Shown here one piece after another: positions 17,972 through 30,632 of a stretch of DNA of 64,000 nucleotides. The number at the start of each line of letters is the position of its first letter. The first letter of the stretch is position 1. The notes under the pieces are model-generated. The model worked only from the letters and a program-made list of their open reading frames with translations, was not told the DNA's origin and did not search any database. The DNA is from DATAGF01 sp963813355. Its GTDB lineage: Bacteria; Actinomycetota; Thermoleophilia; Miltoncostaeales; Miltoncostaeaceae. The stretch covers positions 79,455-143,454 of the forward strand of contig CAWEYS010000021.1 of assembly GCA_963813355.1 (NCBI GenBank). The letters run 5' to 3'. Position numbers and translations under genes: made by a program.

Positions 17972-19236
17972 GCGCGAACGGGCGCGACCCGGCCCGGCGG
18001 GTGGTCGTGACCGGGCTCGGCATCGTCGGCCCGCTCGGCATCGGCTGGGAGGAGACCTGGAGCGCGGCGCTGGCCGGGCGCTCGGGCGCGGGCCCGATCA
18101 CCCGCTTCGACGCGTCGGAGCTCGCCTGCCGCATCGCCTGCGAGGCGCGGGGCTTCGAGCCCGGCGACTTCATCGACCGGCGCTCGGCCCGCCGCATGGA
18201 CCGCTCGAGCCAGATGGCGGTCGCGGCCGCGCGCCTCGCCCTCGACGACGCCGAGCTGGAGATCGATGGCGACGGATACCGCGCCGGGACGGTGATCGCC
18301 ACCGGCAACGGCGGCAGCGAGACCTTCGAGGAGCACCACCGGGCGCTGCGCGAGCGCGGGCCCGACCGGTCGTCGCCGCTCATGGTCCCCGTCATGATCG
18401 TCAGCATGGCCGCCGGGCAGGTCTCGATGCAGCTCGGGCTGAGGGGGCCGACGAGCAGCGTCGTCACCGCCTGCGCCGCGGCGAACCACGGCATCGGCGA
18501 CGCCGCGGCCGTCATCCGCCGCGGGGCCGCCGACGTGATGCTCGCCGGGGGCGCCGAGGCCGGCGTCACCCCGTTCTGCATGGCCGGCCTGGACGCGACC
18601 CGGGCGCTGTCGCGGCGCAACGACGAGCCCGAGCGCGCCAGCCGGCCGTACGACGTCGGCCGGGACGGCTTCGTGGCCGCGGAGGGGGCCGGCGTCCTGG
18701 CGCTCGAGAGCCTGGAGCACGCGCGGGCGCGCGGGGCCGAGATCGTCTGCGAGCTGACCGGCTACGGCGCGAGCAGCGACGCCTACCACCTCACCGACCC
18801 GGAGCCGAGCGGGCGCTGGCAGCTCGCGGCCATGCGCCAGGCGCTGGCCCAGGGCGGGCTCGCGCCGGACGACCTCGACTACGTGAACGCGCACGGCACA
18901 TCCACCCCGGCCGGCGACCCGGTCGAGGTCTCCGCCATCCGCCAGCTCGTCGGCGACGAGCGGGCGGCCGAGGTGCGCGTCTCGTCCACCAAGTCGATGC
19001 ACGGCCACGCGATGGGCGCCGCGGGCGGCTTCGAGGCCGTGCTGACGGCGCTCGCGATCCGCGAGGGCGCCATCCCGCCGACGATCAACCTCGACGAGCT
19101 CGACCCGGCCTGCGCCGGCGTGGACCACGTCGCCAACGAGGCGCGCCGCGGGCCGGTGCGCGTGGCGCTCTCCAACTCGTTCGGCTTCGGGGGCCACAAC
19201 GCGGTGCTCGCCTTCGCGGCGATGGAGGACGGGTGA
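17968..19236 (+). CDS. fabF: 3-oxoacyl-ACP synthase II (first copy)
   Basis: Condenses acyl-ACP with malonyl-ACP. The 422-residue thiolase-fold protein carries the nucleophilic Cys in VTACAAANHGIG near residue 170 and the two catalytic histidines in NAHGTST and KSMHGHAMG, plus the closing NSFGFGGHNA motif. All catalytic residues are present, so this is not a chain-length-factor-like (KS-beta) subunit. It overlaps fabG and the second fabF by 4 bp at each end. No acyl carrier protein gene is present between the fab genes, which is unusual for this operon type. Confidence 0.93.
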   Translation: MSANGRDPARRVVVTGLGIVGPLGIGWEETWSAALAGRSGAGPITRFDASELACRIACEARGFEPGDFIDRRSARRMDRSSQMAVAAARLALDDAELEIDGDGYRAGTVIATGNGGSETFEEHHRALRERGPDRSSPLMVPVMIVSMAAGQVSMQLGLRGPTSSVVTACAAANHGIGDAAAVIRRGAADVMLAGGAEAGVTPFCMAGLDATRALSRRNDEPERASRPYDVGRDGFVAAEGAGVLALESLEHARARGAEIVCELTGYGASSDAYHLTDPEPSGRWQLAAMRQALAQGGLAPDDLDYVNAHGTSTPAGDPVEVSAIRQLVGDERAAEVRVSSTKSMHGHAMGAAGGFEAVLTALAIREGAIPPTINLDELDPACAGVDHVANEARRGPVRVALSNSFGFGGHNAVLAFAAMEDG

Positions 19237-20510
19237 GCGCCGCGAACGGCCACCCCTCCCGGGCCCGGGTGGCGGTGACGGGCATCGGGGTCGTCTCGCC
19301 GCTCGGGATCGGCCGCGAGGAGATGTGGCGATCGGTGAGCGAGGGACGCTCCGGCGCCGGCCTGATCACGCTCTTCGACGCCTCCGACTGGCCGGTGCGG
19401 ATGGCGTGCGAGGCCCACGGCTTCGACCCGTCCGACTTCATGGACCGGCGCGTGGCGCGGCGCATGGACCGCTATGCCCAGTTCGCCGTGGCCGCTGCGC
19501 GGATGGCCGTGGCCGACGCCGGCCTGCCCATCGACCGCGACGGCGAGGGCATCGGGGCGATCATCGGCAACGGCGGCTCGGGGCCGGCCTCGCGCGAGGA
19601 GCAGCACGCCGTGCTGCTCGAGCGCGGGCCCGACCGCGTCTCCCCCTTCGCGATCCCGCTCAGCGTCGCCAACATGGGCGCCGGGCAGGTGTCCATGGAG
19701 CTGGGGCTGCACGGGCCCGTCACGGCCATCTGCAACGCGTGCGCCGCCGGCACGGACGCCATCGGCACGGCGCTCGACGTCCTGCGCCGCGGGGACGCCC
19801 GCGCCATGCTCGCGGGGGGCGCCGACGCGACCATCACGCCCTACTTCCTCGCCGGGTTCGACGCGATGCGGGTGCTCTCGCACCACAACGACGACCCGGC
19901 CGGAGCGGCGCGGCCCTTCGACCGCGACCGCGACGGCTTCCTGGTCGGCGAGGCCGGGGCCGTCCTGGTGCTGGAGCCCCTCGACGAGGCCCGCGCGCGC
20001 GGCGCCGAGGTCATCTGCGAGATCGCGGGGTACGGCGCGACCGCCGACGCCTACCACATCACCGACCCCGACCCGACGGGCGAGCCCCAGGCGCGCGCGG
20101 TGACCGCGGCGATCGACGACGCGGGGCTGGCCGGGGAGGACATCGACCACGTCAACGCCCACGGCGGGGCCAGCCAGCCCGGCGACCCCACCGAGGTGCG
20201 CGCGCTCCAGCTCGCCCTGGGCGAGGAGGCGGCCGCGCGCGTGGCCGTCAGCGCGACCAAGTCGATGCACGGGCACTGCATGGGCGCGACCGGCGCACTC
20301 GAGGCCGCGATCACGGCGCTCGCCCTGCGCGAGGGCGTGGTGCCCCCGACGATCAACCTGCACGACCTCGACCCGGCCTGCGGGGGGGTCAACCACGTGG
20401 CCAACGCGGCCCGGCCGGCCGACCTGCGGGTGGCGATGTCGACCTCGTTCGGCCTCGGCGGGCACAACTCGGCCCTCGTCATGACCCGCGCCGCGGACGG
20501 GGAGGCCTGA
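19233..20510 (+). CDS. 3-oxoacyl-ACP synthase II (second copy)
   Basis: A 425-residue paralogue of the preceding gene, clearly related throughout. The catalytic Cys is kept (CNACAAGTDAIG), as are both histidines (NAHGGASQPGD and KSMHGHCMG) and the C-terminal SFGLGGHNSA. The loop after the first His reads GGAS where the first copy has the usual GTST, a change next to the active site that could alter acyl-chain preference; this is inference. GTG start overlapping the first copy's stop. The tandem, translationally coupled pair suggests two condensing enzymes expressed in fixed proportion. Confidence 0.9.
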   Translation: MSAANGHPSRARVAVTGIGVVSPLGIGREEMWRSVSEGRSGAGLITLFDASDWPVRMACEAHGFDPSDFMDRRVARRMDRYAQFAVAAARMAVADAGLPIDRDGEGIGAIIGNGGSGPASREEQHAVLLERGPDRVSPFAIPLSVANMGAGQVSMELGLHGPVTAICNACAAGTDAIGTALDVLRRGDARAMLAGGADATITPYFLAGFDAMRVLSHHNDDPAGAARPFDRDRDGFLVGEAGAVLVLEPLDEARARGAEVICEIAGYGATADAYHITDPDPTGEPQARAVTAAIDDAGLAGEDIDHVNAHGGASQPGDPTEVRALQLALGEEAAARVAVSATKSMHGHCMGATGALEAAITALALREGVVPPTINLHDLDPACGGVNHVANAARPADLRVAMSTSFGLGGHNSALVMTRAADGEA

Positions 20511-20719
20511 TGGGCTGGGTGCGCCGCCTGTCGCCGCGGGCGGAGAAGACCATCCGGCTGGTGGCCGTCTGCATCCTCGCCGCCGTCCTCGGCATCATCG
20601 CCGTGGCCCTCGACAGCGAGGCGGTGGGCTACGCGGCCATGGGCCTCGTGCTGGCCGGCATCCTCGCCGGGCCCGTCGTCGCCTGGGTCCTGTCACGTCC
20701 CCGCGACGGGAAGGCGTGA
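20510..20719 (+). CDS. Small two-helix membrane protein
   Basis: A 69-residue ORF starting with ATG in the TGATG overlap with the second fabF, so translation is probably coupled. It has a basic N-terminus (RRLSPRAEK), two hydrophobic segments (about residues 17-34 and 39-61) and a basic end (SRPRDGKA). No family recognised. It ends about 20 bp before metH. The overlap and the clean hydrophobic pattern make it more likely real than a chance frame. It may be a minor membrane partner of the fatty-acid operon, but there is no direct evidence. Confidence 0.6.
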   Translation: MGWVRRLSPRAEKTIRLVAVCILAAVLGIIAVALDSEAVGYAAMGLVLAGILAGPVVAWVLSRPRDGKA

Positions 20720-20728
20720 GCCGCGCGC

Positions 20729-20734
20729 TAGTCT
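20729..20734 (+). promoter_or_regulatory. Leaderless-type -10 hexamer upstream of metH
   Basis: TAGTCT, 7 nt before the GTG start of metH, giving a leader of about one nucleotide. No cobalamin or SAM riboswitch can fit in the short gap upstream. Confidence 0.45.
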
Positions 20735-20741
20735 CGTCGCC

Positions 20742-24458
<3,717 letters not shown>

Positions 24459-24532
24459 TCGTCCACGACGGCGGCGACCCGCCACGGCGAGTCGTCGGGG
24501 CCGTCGAGGGCGAGCGTCCAGGTGCCGTCGAA

Positions 24533-24602
24533 GGTAGCGGAGACCCCGGCTCAGCCGGCGTACCCGCGGCGGCCCCAGGACGGCGCGGGATCGGCGGGGT
24601 CG
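24533..24602. repeat. About 70-bp diverged repeat, copy 1
   Basis: Matches 25127-25195 at close to 90 percent by eye. The 25127 copy is the genuine C-terminal end of the minus-strand gene ending at 25144; both copies would encode a DPxDPxPSWGxRGYAG ending. The core GGTAGCGGAGACCC occurs a third time at 24917-24930. Confidence 0.8.
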
Positions 24603-25040
24603 AGTGAACGTCGACGAGCGTCGTCTCCAGCACCTCGGGCGCGCGCACCACCAGGCGCAGGCTCCGCCCGTTCCCGGGCGGGTGGGAGGAGCTCATCCAG
24701 CAGGTCGGGGCGGGCCACGTGGGCGAACTCCGCGTCGTCGCCGTCCACCGCCTCCGCCCAGGCGGCCACCGCGCGGCGGACGGCCCCGTCGATGACGTCC
24801 GGGTCGAAGCGCTCGTCGGCGAGCGACAGGTCGGGTGGTGACGAGGCTCCAGTGCGCGACGGTCGCGCATGCGGGCCACCCTCGGTGTCGGCCGTCGTGA
24901 CCTCGCAGTGCGTCGCGGTAGCGGAGACCCGGATCAGACGCGTACGCGCGGCGTCCTCCACCGGGAGGAAGCGTGCCGCGTCGTGGTCGGCGACGAGGCG
25001 GCGACCAGCAGGCGGCGGATCGCCAGGCCCTCGAGGGCGA

Positions 25041-25072
25041 CGTCCGCCCGGGAGGGCGCCGCGGCCTGATCG
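25041..25072 (+). repeat. 32-bp exact repeat, copy 2 (displaced metH 3' end)
   Basis: Identical to 24430-24461. Here it lies in a non-coding context, followed by about 55 bp of unassigned GC-rich sequence and then the 3' end of the next minus-strand gene. Confidence 0.9.
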
Positions 25073-25126
25073 GAGCCGCGTGTGGACGTGGCGGCCGCGG
25101 GGAGCGGGATCGGGTCACGGACCGAG

Positions 25127-25195
25127 GGTAGCGGGACCCCGGCTCAGCCGGCGTACCCGCGATGGCCCCAGGACGGGCCGGGGTCGTCGGGGTCG
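25127..25195. repeat. About 70-bp diverged repeat, copy 2
   Basis: Second copy of the 24533-24602 repeat. It includes the stop and final codons of the 191-residue minus-strand gene, so this is probably the original location. Confidence 0.8.
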
Positions 25196-25719
25196 AACTG
25201 CTCCTTGGCCAGCCACAGGCGGGCCTGGCGAACGCCCTCGACCAGCGCCGCCAGCTTGGCCTCGGCGACGTCCGCGGGCAGGCGCTCGAGCCCGGGGGTC
25301 GCGGCCACCCAGAGCGACGAGGCGGCGCCCGCGCGGGCCCGCGCGAGGGCCAGCCGGGCGACGTCCATGGCCCCTTCGACGAGCCGAGCGCGCCCGTCGA
25401 CCGCGGCCACCAGGTCCTCCTCGGGCCCCAGGCGGTAGTGCCCGGCGGGGACGGGGCCGGCCGTCTCGACGATCATCGCCGCCATGCCGTCGAGCGCGCC
25501 CGCGTCGGCGACGCGGGCCTTGAGCGGCAGGTGGGGCGCCGCCTCGCGCGCGGCGGCGAGCGTCTCGGCGGTGTCCTGCCCGGCGCCGCTGGCGGCGACG
25601 TCGAGGCCGATCCGGGCCAGCCGCCCCGCCCAACCGGGCGGCCCCGGGAGCGGGCCCAGGGCGATCGCGGGAAGGACCGGGAGCTGGACCCCCAGCGCGG
25701 CGAGCTCGTCGCGTCGCAC
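25144..25719 (-). CDS. Hypothetical protein with MetE/UROD-like features
   Basis: A 191-residue protein starting at GTG 25719, placed by a leaderless-type promoter exactly upstream. The segment AKLAALVEGVRQAR preceded by LWVAATPGLERLP resembles the C-terminal part of MetE- and uroporphyrinogen-decarboxylase-like barrels, where a similar strand carries the metal-binding Cys; no Cys is present here. At 191 residues it is far shorter than those families. The C-terminal DDPGPSWGHRGYAG is duplicated at 24533-24602. It faces metH tail to tail across the scrambled block. The methionine connection is speculative; treat it as a conserved-looking hypothetical. Confidence 0.6.
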   Translation of the reverse strand: MRRDELAALGVQLPVLPAIALGPLPGPPGWAGRLARIGLDVAASGAGQDTAETLAAAREAAPHLPLKARVADAGALDGMAAMIVETAGPVPAGHYRLGPEEDLVAAVDGRARLVEGAMDVARLALARARAGAASSLWVAATPGLERLPADVAEAKLAALVEGVRQARLWLAKEQFDPDDPGPSWGHRGYAG

Positions 25720-25725
25720 ACCGCC

Positions 25726-25731
25726 AGCGTA
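25726..25731 (-). promoter_or_regulatory. Leaderless-type -10 hexamer, minus strand
   Basis: TACGCT on the minus strand; its last T is 7 nt before the GTG at 25719. It is divergent from, and only 6 bp away from, the plus-strand hexamer for the NCS1 permease. Confidence 0.5.
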
Positions 25732-25737
25732 CGCATC

Positions 25738-25743
25738 TACCAT
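25738..25743 (+). promoter_or_regulatory. -10 hexamer for the NCS1-type permease
   Basis: TACCAT, 9 nt before the ATG at 25753, giving a predicted leader of about 3 nt. It shares a compact divergent promoter region with the minus-strand hexamer. Confidence 0.45.
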
Positions 25744-25752
25744 TCCCCCCTC

Positions 25753-26946
25753 ATGGGACGCGACGGCTGGCTGCGACGGCTCGGCCCCTGGGTCGGCATC
25801 GGCACGAGCCCGGCGGCCATGATGATCGGGGGCGGCGTCGGCGAGGGCCTCCGCGGCGGCGAGCTCATGGCGGCGCTGGTGACCGGCGTGGCGCTGCTCG
25901 CCGGCCTCGCGGCCGGCCAGGGCATCCTGGGCCAGCGCACCGGGCGCACGCTCGCGTCGCTGACCGCCGGGCCGCTCGGCGCCGACGGCAGCCGGCGCAC
26001 CGCGTCGGTCGTGATGCTGGCGATGATGGTCGGGTGGTTCGGGGTCAACGTCGGCGTCGCCGGCGTCGCCCTGGCGCGCCTGCTCGGCATCCCGGACGTC
26101 GCGGGCGTGGTGGCCTTCGCCGTCGTCATGCTCGGCGTGGTCGGCCTCGGCCTGGGGGTGCTGTCGTGGTCGGCCCTGGTCGCCGGCCTGGCGACCACCG
26201 GCCTCGCGATCTACGGGCTCGAGCTGGCCTTCGACGCGCGCGACGCCACCCTGTCCGGCGGCCTGGCGGGCAGCGACCCGATCGGCTTCCTGCCGGCCGT
26301 GGCGCTCGTGATCGGCTACGGCGCGGCGTTCTCCCTGCGCACGCCGGACTTCACCCACGACCTCGCCCGCACCCGCCAGGTGATCTGGTGCGCCCTGGTG
26401 GGGCTCGCGATCCCGACGCTGGCCTTCGGCCTGGCCGGGGCGGCCCTCTACGCCGCGACGGGCACGTGGGACCTCTCCGACGTCCTGCGCGACCTCGGGA
26501 GCCCGACGATCGCGTACCTGTTCGTGGCGGTCGGCTTCACCGGCTCGGTCCTCACCAACATCTGGTCGGGCGCCCTGTCGCTCGCCGACGTCGCCCCGCG
26601 CGTGTCGCACCGGGCCGCCCTGCTGGCGGTCGCGGCGGCGGGCACCTGCCTGGCGGCGGCCGGCTTCGACGAGCTGATGCTCTCGTGGCTCACGATCATG
26701 GCGCTCGCGGCGCCCGGCCTGGTCGCGATCTGCGCCATCCACGTGGCCCGCGGCGGCGAGCCGCGTCCCGGATGGGGGACGATCGGCCTGGCCTCTTGGG
26801 GGGCGGGCTTCGCGTGCGGGCTGGCGCTGCAACTGGCAGGCTCTTCACTCGCGCTCCCGGCGGCGGCGGTCGTGCCGGCGATCACCTACTGGCTGCTCGG
26901 CCCGCCGTGGGAGCGGAAACTGGCGGACGCGAGGGTTGGGGGCTAG
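25753..26946 (+). CDS. NCS1-type (cytosine/purine/allantoin) permease
   Basis: A 397-residue protein with about twelve hydrophobic segments. The N-terminal WVGIGTSPAAMMIGGG segment, the conserved helix around residue 90 (MLAMMVGWFGVNVGV), and the loop SLRTPDFTHDLARTRQ, where CodB-like transporters have DFTRYAR, indicate the nucleobase:cation symporter-1 family. The likely substrate is a pyrimidine or purine base or a related vitamin precursor; it cannot be read from the sequence. ATG start with a near-leaderless promoter. It ends 2 bp before the predicted PEP carboxykinase start. Confidence 0.8.
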   Translation: MGRDGWLRRLGPWVGIGTSPAAMMIGGGVGEGLRGGELMAALVTGVALLAGLAAGQGILGQRTGRTLASLTAGPLGADGSRRTASVVMLAMMVGWFGVNVGVAGVALARLLGIPDVAGVVAFAVVMLGVVGLGLGVLSWSALVAGLATTGLAIYGLELAFDARDATLSGGLAGSDPIGFLPAVALVIGYGAAFSLRTPDFTHDLARTRQVIWCALVGLAIPTLAFGLAGAALYAATGTWDLSDVLRDLGSPTIAYLFVAVGFTGSVLTNIWSGALSLADVAPRVSHRAALLAVAAAGTCLAAAGFDELMLSWLTIMALAAPGLVAICAIHVARGGEPRPGWGTIGLASWGAGFACGLALQLAGSSLALPAAAVVPAITYWLLGPPWERKLADARVGG

Positions 26947-26948
26947 AG

Positions 26949-28518
26949 GTGGCGATCGAGACGACGGCGGCGCGCGGCGGGGCGGTGGGGCTCGACTGCC
27001 CACGGCATCGAGCCCCAGGCCGCCGTGTGGTGGAACCTGCCGGTGGCGGCGCTCTACGAGCGCGCGCTGTCGTCCGGCGACGCGGAGCTCGCCGAGGGCG
27101 GCGCGCTCGTGGTCTCGACCGGCGCGCACACCGGCCGGGCGCCCAAGGACAAGTACCTCGTCCGGGAGCCGGGCAGCGAGGGCCGCGTCTGGTGGGGCGC
27201 GGTCAACCAGCCGATCGACCCCGCCGTCCACGCCTCGCTCGGCGAGCGCCTGCGCGCCCACCTGGGCGCGGCCGACGTCTACGTGATCGACGCCTGGGCG
27301 GGCGCCGACGCCGCCCACCGGCTGCCGCTCCGGGTCGTCACCGAGAGCGCCTGGCACGCCCTCTTCGCCCGCACGCTCTTCATCGAGCCCACCGACGAGG
27401 AGCTCCCGGTACACCGCCCCGAGGCCCTCGTGCTCCACGCCCCCAGCTTCGCCGCCGACCCCGCCTCCGACGGCACGCGCGCCGGGAACTTCGTGATCCT
27501 GCACCTCACCGACCAGGAGATCCTGATCGGCGGCACCCAGTACGCCGGCGAGATCAAGAAGTCGATCTTCACCCTGATGAACGACCGCCTGCCCCAGCGC
27601 GGCGTGCTGTCGATGCACTGCTCGGCCAACGTCGACGCCGACGGCCGCGTCGCGGTCTTCTTCGGGCTCTCGGGCACCGGCAAGACGACCCTCTCCACCG
27701 ACTCCCAGCGCCCCCTGATCGGCGACGACGAGCACGGCTGGGGCGAGGACGGCGTCTTCAACATCGAGGGCGGCTGCTACGCGAAGGTCATCAAGCTCTC
27801 GCCCGAGGCCGAGCCCGAGATCTACGCCACCACGCGCACCTTCGGCACGGTGCTCGAGAACGTGGTCATGGACCCGGCCACCCGGCGCCTGGACCTCGAC
27901 GACGACGCGCTCACCGAGAACACCCGCGGCGCCTATCCGCTCGCCTCGATCCCGAACCACGTCCCGGACAAGCGCGCCGGGCACCCGTCGACGATCGTGA
28001 TGCTGACCGCCGACGCCTTCGGTGTGCTGCCGCCGGTGGCGAAGCTCACCCCCGAGGAGGCGATGACGATGTTCCTCGCCGGCTACACCGCCAAGGTGGC
28101 CGGGACCGAGGTCGGCGTCGTCGAGCCCCAGGCGGCCTTCAGCGCCTGCTTCGGGGCGCCCTTCCTCCCGCAGCCGCCGTCCGTCTACGCGGAGCTGCTG
28201 CGCGAGCGGATCGAGAAGCACGGCGCGAGCGCCTGGCTGGTCAACACGGGCTGGACCGGCGGCCCCTACGGCACCGGCTCGCGCATGCCGATCGCCGCCA
28301 CGCGCGCGATCGTGCGGGCGGCGGTCTCGGGCGACCTGGACGGCGCCCCCACCCGCACCGACCCTGTCTTCGGCTTCGAGGTGCCGACGGAGGTCCAGGG
28401 CGTCAACGCCGCCCTCCTCGACCCCCGCGGCACCTGGGACGACCCATCCGCCTACGACGAGGCGGCCGCCGACCTGGCCGCCAAGATCCAGGAGCACGCC
28501 GCGCAGATGCGCTCGTAG
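26949..28518 (+). CDS. pckA: ATP-dependent phosphoenolpyruvate carboxykinase, one frameshift near the 5' end
   Basis: Converts oxaloacetate and ATP to phosphoenolpyruvate, the entry step of gluconeogenesis. P-loop GLSGTGKTTLS, metal-binding DDEHGWGEDG and ENTRGAYP are all present, as is TGRAPKDKYLV near the N-terminus. The readable frame begins at GTG 27025, but the family N-terminus (HGIEPQ followed by WNLPVAALYE) lies upstream and is split. GTG 26949 opens with VAIETTAARGGAVGLDC, and removing one C from CCC at 26999-27001 joins it to HGIEPQAAV. That gives 522 residues, the usual length. Probably a sequence error. Confidence 0.93.
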
Positions 28519-28563
28519 CGGGGCCCGCGGGTCGGGACGCCCCGGGCCGTCCGCGGCGGGGGA

Positions 28564-28569
28564 TAGCCT
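28564..28569 (+). promoter_or_regulatory. Leaderless-type -10 hexamer upstream of the CapA-like gene
   Basis: TAGCCT, 7 nt before the ATG at 28577. The same hexamer precedes the M23-like gene and the tRNA. Confidence 0.5.
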
Positions 28570-28576
28570 CGCGGCC

Positions 28577-29851
28577 ATGCGGCCGGGGCGGGTCCTGGCG
28601 ATCGTCGTCTCAGCGCTGGCGCTCGCCGCGCCGGCGTCGGCGGCCGGCGACGCCCGCCCGCCGACGGTGGAGTGGCGCCTGCGCGACTGGGGCGGGGCGT
28701 GGCGGCTCGAGCTGCGGCTCTCCGAGCGCGCGAGCGTCGCTGCGGCGCTGACGCGCGGCGGGGAGCTGGTCCGCCGGGTGCCGGTGCGGCCGCTCCAGGC
28801 CGGGCGGGCGCGGCTGGGGCTCGGGCGGCTCGCCGGCGGCGCCTACCGCCTGCGCGTCGTCGCGCGCGACCCGGGCGGCGCGCAGACGGCCGTCGAGCGC
28901 GCCGTGCGCCTGCCGGCGCTCGTGACCGTCGCGGTCTCGGGCGACCTCCTCATCCACACGCCGGTCGCCGCGCGCGCGCTGTACAACGGCGGCCGGCGCG
29001 GATACCGCTTCCGCCCGATGCTCGCGCGGATCGGCCCCCTGGTCCGCCGGGCCGACCTCGCCCTCTGCCACGTCGAGCATCCCGTCGGCCGGGGGCCGCC
29101 GAGCGGCTACCCGCGCTTCCGCGCCCCGGTCGCGCTGGCCGGCGCGATCCGCTCGGCCGGCTTCGACGTGTGCAGCACCGCCTCGAACCACACCCTCGAC
29201 TACGGCCAGCCCGGGGTCGACGCCACCCTGGGGGCCCTGGACCGTGCCGGGGTCCGCCACACCGGCAGCTGGGCGCGCCCCCCGGCGGGCCGCCCGGCGC
29301 TCCTGAGGGCCCGCGGGGTGACCGTGGGGTTCGTCGCGGCCACCGAGCACACCAACGGGATCGCCCTTCCCCATCCCTGGTCGGTCGCGCTCGCCGACCC
29401 GGGGGCGATCCTGGCCGCCGCGCGCCGCGCTCGCCGCGAGGGGGCCGACGCCGTGGTCGTCAACCTGCACTGGGGCGCCGAGTACCGGCACGGGCCCACG
29501 CCCTTCCAGTGGCGCCTCGCCCGCCGGCTCACCGCCTCGCCCGCCGTGACGGCGGTGGTGGGCCAGCACGCCCACGTCGTCCAGCCCATCCGCTTCGTCA
29601 ACCGCAAGCCCGTGGTCTTCGGCGAGGGGAACCTGGTCTCCAACCAGTCCGGCGCCTCCCAGGACGGCCTGGTCGCCGTCCTCGACCTCGCCGTCACGCC
29701 GCGGCACACGCGGGTCCGCAGGGTGCGGTACCTGCCCACCTACGTCCGCCGCCCGGACTACGTCGTCGTGCCCGCCGCCGGCGCCTCGCGGCGCCGCACC
29801 ATCGCGGTGGCGGGGCGGACGGCGCGGGTGCGGCCGATCAGCGCCCGGTGA
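28577..29851 (+). CDS. CapA-family (PGA_cap) secreted phosphoesterase-like protein
   Basis: A 424-residue protein with a signal peptide (VLAIVVSALALAAPASAAG) and a beta-rich region up to about residue 110, followed by the CapA domain. Conserved metal-site motifs are SGDLLIH, CHVEHP, TASNHTLDYG, NLHWGAEYRHG and GQHAHVVQP, in family order. CapA-type proteins act in polyglutamate capsule synthesis or related cell-surface chemistry; the other capsule genes (capB, capC) are absent here, so the substrate is unknown. The extra N-terminal domain between the signal and the CapA domain may bind a surface polymer. It overlaps the hydratase gene tail to tail by 14 bp. Confidence 0.88.
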   Translation: MRPGRVLAIVVSALALAAPASAAGDARPPTVEWRLRDWGGAWRLELRLSERASVAAALTRGGELVRRVPVRPLQAGRARLGLGRLAGGAYRLRVVARDPGGAQTAVERAVRLPALVTVAVSGDLLIHTPVAARALYNGGRRGYRFRPMLARIGPLVRRADLALCHVEHPVGRGPPSGYPRFRAPVALAGAIRSAGFDVCSTASNHTLDYGQPGVDATLGALDRAGVRHTGSWARPPAGRPALLRARGVTVGFVAATEHTNGIALPHPWSVALADPGAILAAARRARREGADAVVVNLHWGAEYRHGPTPFQWRLARRLTASPAVTAVVGQHAHVVQPIRFVNRKPVVFGEGNLVSNQSGASQDGLVAVLDLAVTPRHTRVRRVRYLPTYVRRPDYVVVPAAGASRRRTIAVAGRTARVRPISAR

Positions 29852-30632
29852 ACTCCGGCGGGCGCTTCTCGCGGAACGCGGCCTGGCCCTCGCGCATGTC
29901 GTCCGACGCGTACGCGCGCTCGCGCCAGCGCCGCGCGGTCTCCTCGACGTCGGCCGCGGGGGAGCCGTCGGACAGCGCGCGCACCACGGCGCGGGTGCCC
30001 GCCACGGCGAGCGGCGCCCCCGCCGCGACCTCGTTCACCGCCGCCCGCGCCGCCCCCCAGAGCCCCGCCGGCTCGACCACGTGGTCGACCAGTCCGACGG
30101 CGAGGGCCTCGTCGGCCTCGATCGGGGCGCCCGTGAGGAACATCCGCCGCGTGCGACCGGGACCCATCGCGGCGACGAACCGGCGGAGGCCGTCGGCCGT
30201 GTACACCACGCCGAACCTCGTCGCCGGCATCGCCAGTCGCGCGCCCGCGCCCGCGATACGCCAGTCGCAGGCGATCGCCAGCTCCAGGGCTCCCCCCGCG
30301 GCGGCGCCGTTCACCACCCCGATCACGGGGATCGGGCAGTCCGCGACGGCGGCGACGGCCGCCCCCAGCCGGCGCTCGCCCGCCCGCATGCGCTCGATGG
30401 GGTCACCCTCGCCGCCGACGTCGAGCCCGGCCGAGAAGTGGCGGTCGCCGTCGCCCCCCAGGAGCACGGCGCGCGCGGCCGGCGGAGGCGCGTGAAGTAG
30501 GCTCGCGAGCGCGTCGAGGATCGCCTCGTCCAGGGCGTTCGCGCGCCCGGGGTTCGACATCCGCAGGATGAGCGCGGGCCCGTCCTCCTCCACGAGGAGG
30601 CGGCCGCCGGAGGAGGAGGGCTCAGCTGGCAT
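29838..30632 (-). CDS. Enoyl-CoA hydratase/isomerase family protein
   Basis: A 264-residue crotonase-fold protein. The oxyanion-hole segments HFSAGLDVGG and NGAAAGGALELAIACD are clear. The first catalytic Glu position (GALELA) is present, but the second acidic residue expected in FGxxPExG is replaced (FGVVYTADG), so isomerase, hydrolase or another crotonase activity is as likely as hydration. The C-terminal SDDMREGQAAFREKRPPEF is typical of the family. The ATG at 30632 would overlap the start region of the divergent ketopantoate reductase; a start a few codons inside is possible. Confidence 0.85.
   Translation of the reverse strand: MPAEPSSSGGRLLVEEDGPALILRMSNPGRANALDEAILDALASLLHAPPPAARAVLLGGDGDRHFSAGLDVGGEGDPIERMRAGERRLGAAVAAVADCPIPVIGVVNGAAAGGALELAIACDWRIAGAGARLAMPATRFGVVYTADGLRRFVAAMGPGRTRRMFLTGAPIEADEALAVGLVDHVVEPAGLWGAARAAVNEVAAGAPLAVAGTRAVVRALSDGSPAADVEETARRWRERAYASDDMREGQAAFREKRPPEFTGR

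Noticed and set aside
19233..20510. Second FabF as a KS-beta (chain-length factor) of a type II polyketide system
   Set aside because: The nucleophilic Cys and both His are present, and no ketoreductase/cyclase/ACP set accompanies it.
24522..25523. A 333-codon plus-strand ORF after metH
   Set aside because: Arg/Pro/Ser-rich low-complexity translation that runs over the minus-strand gene and duplicated fragments.
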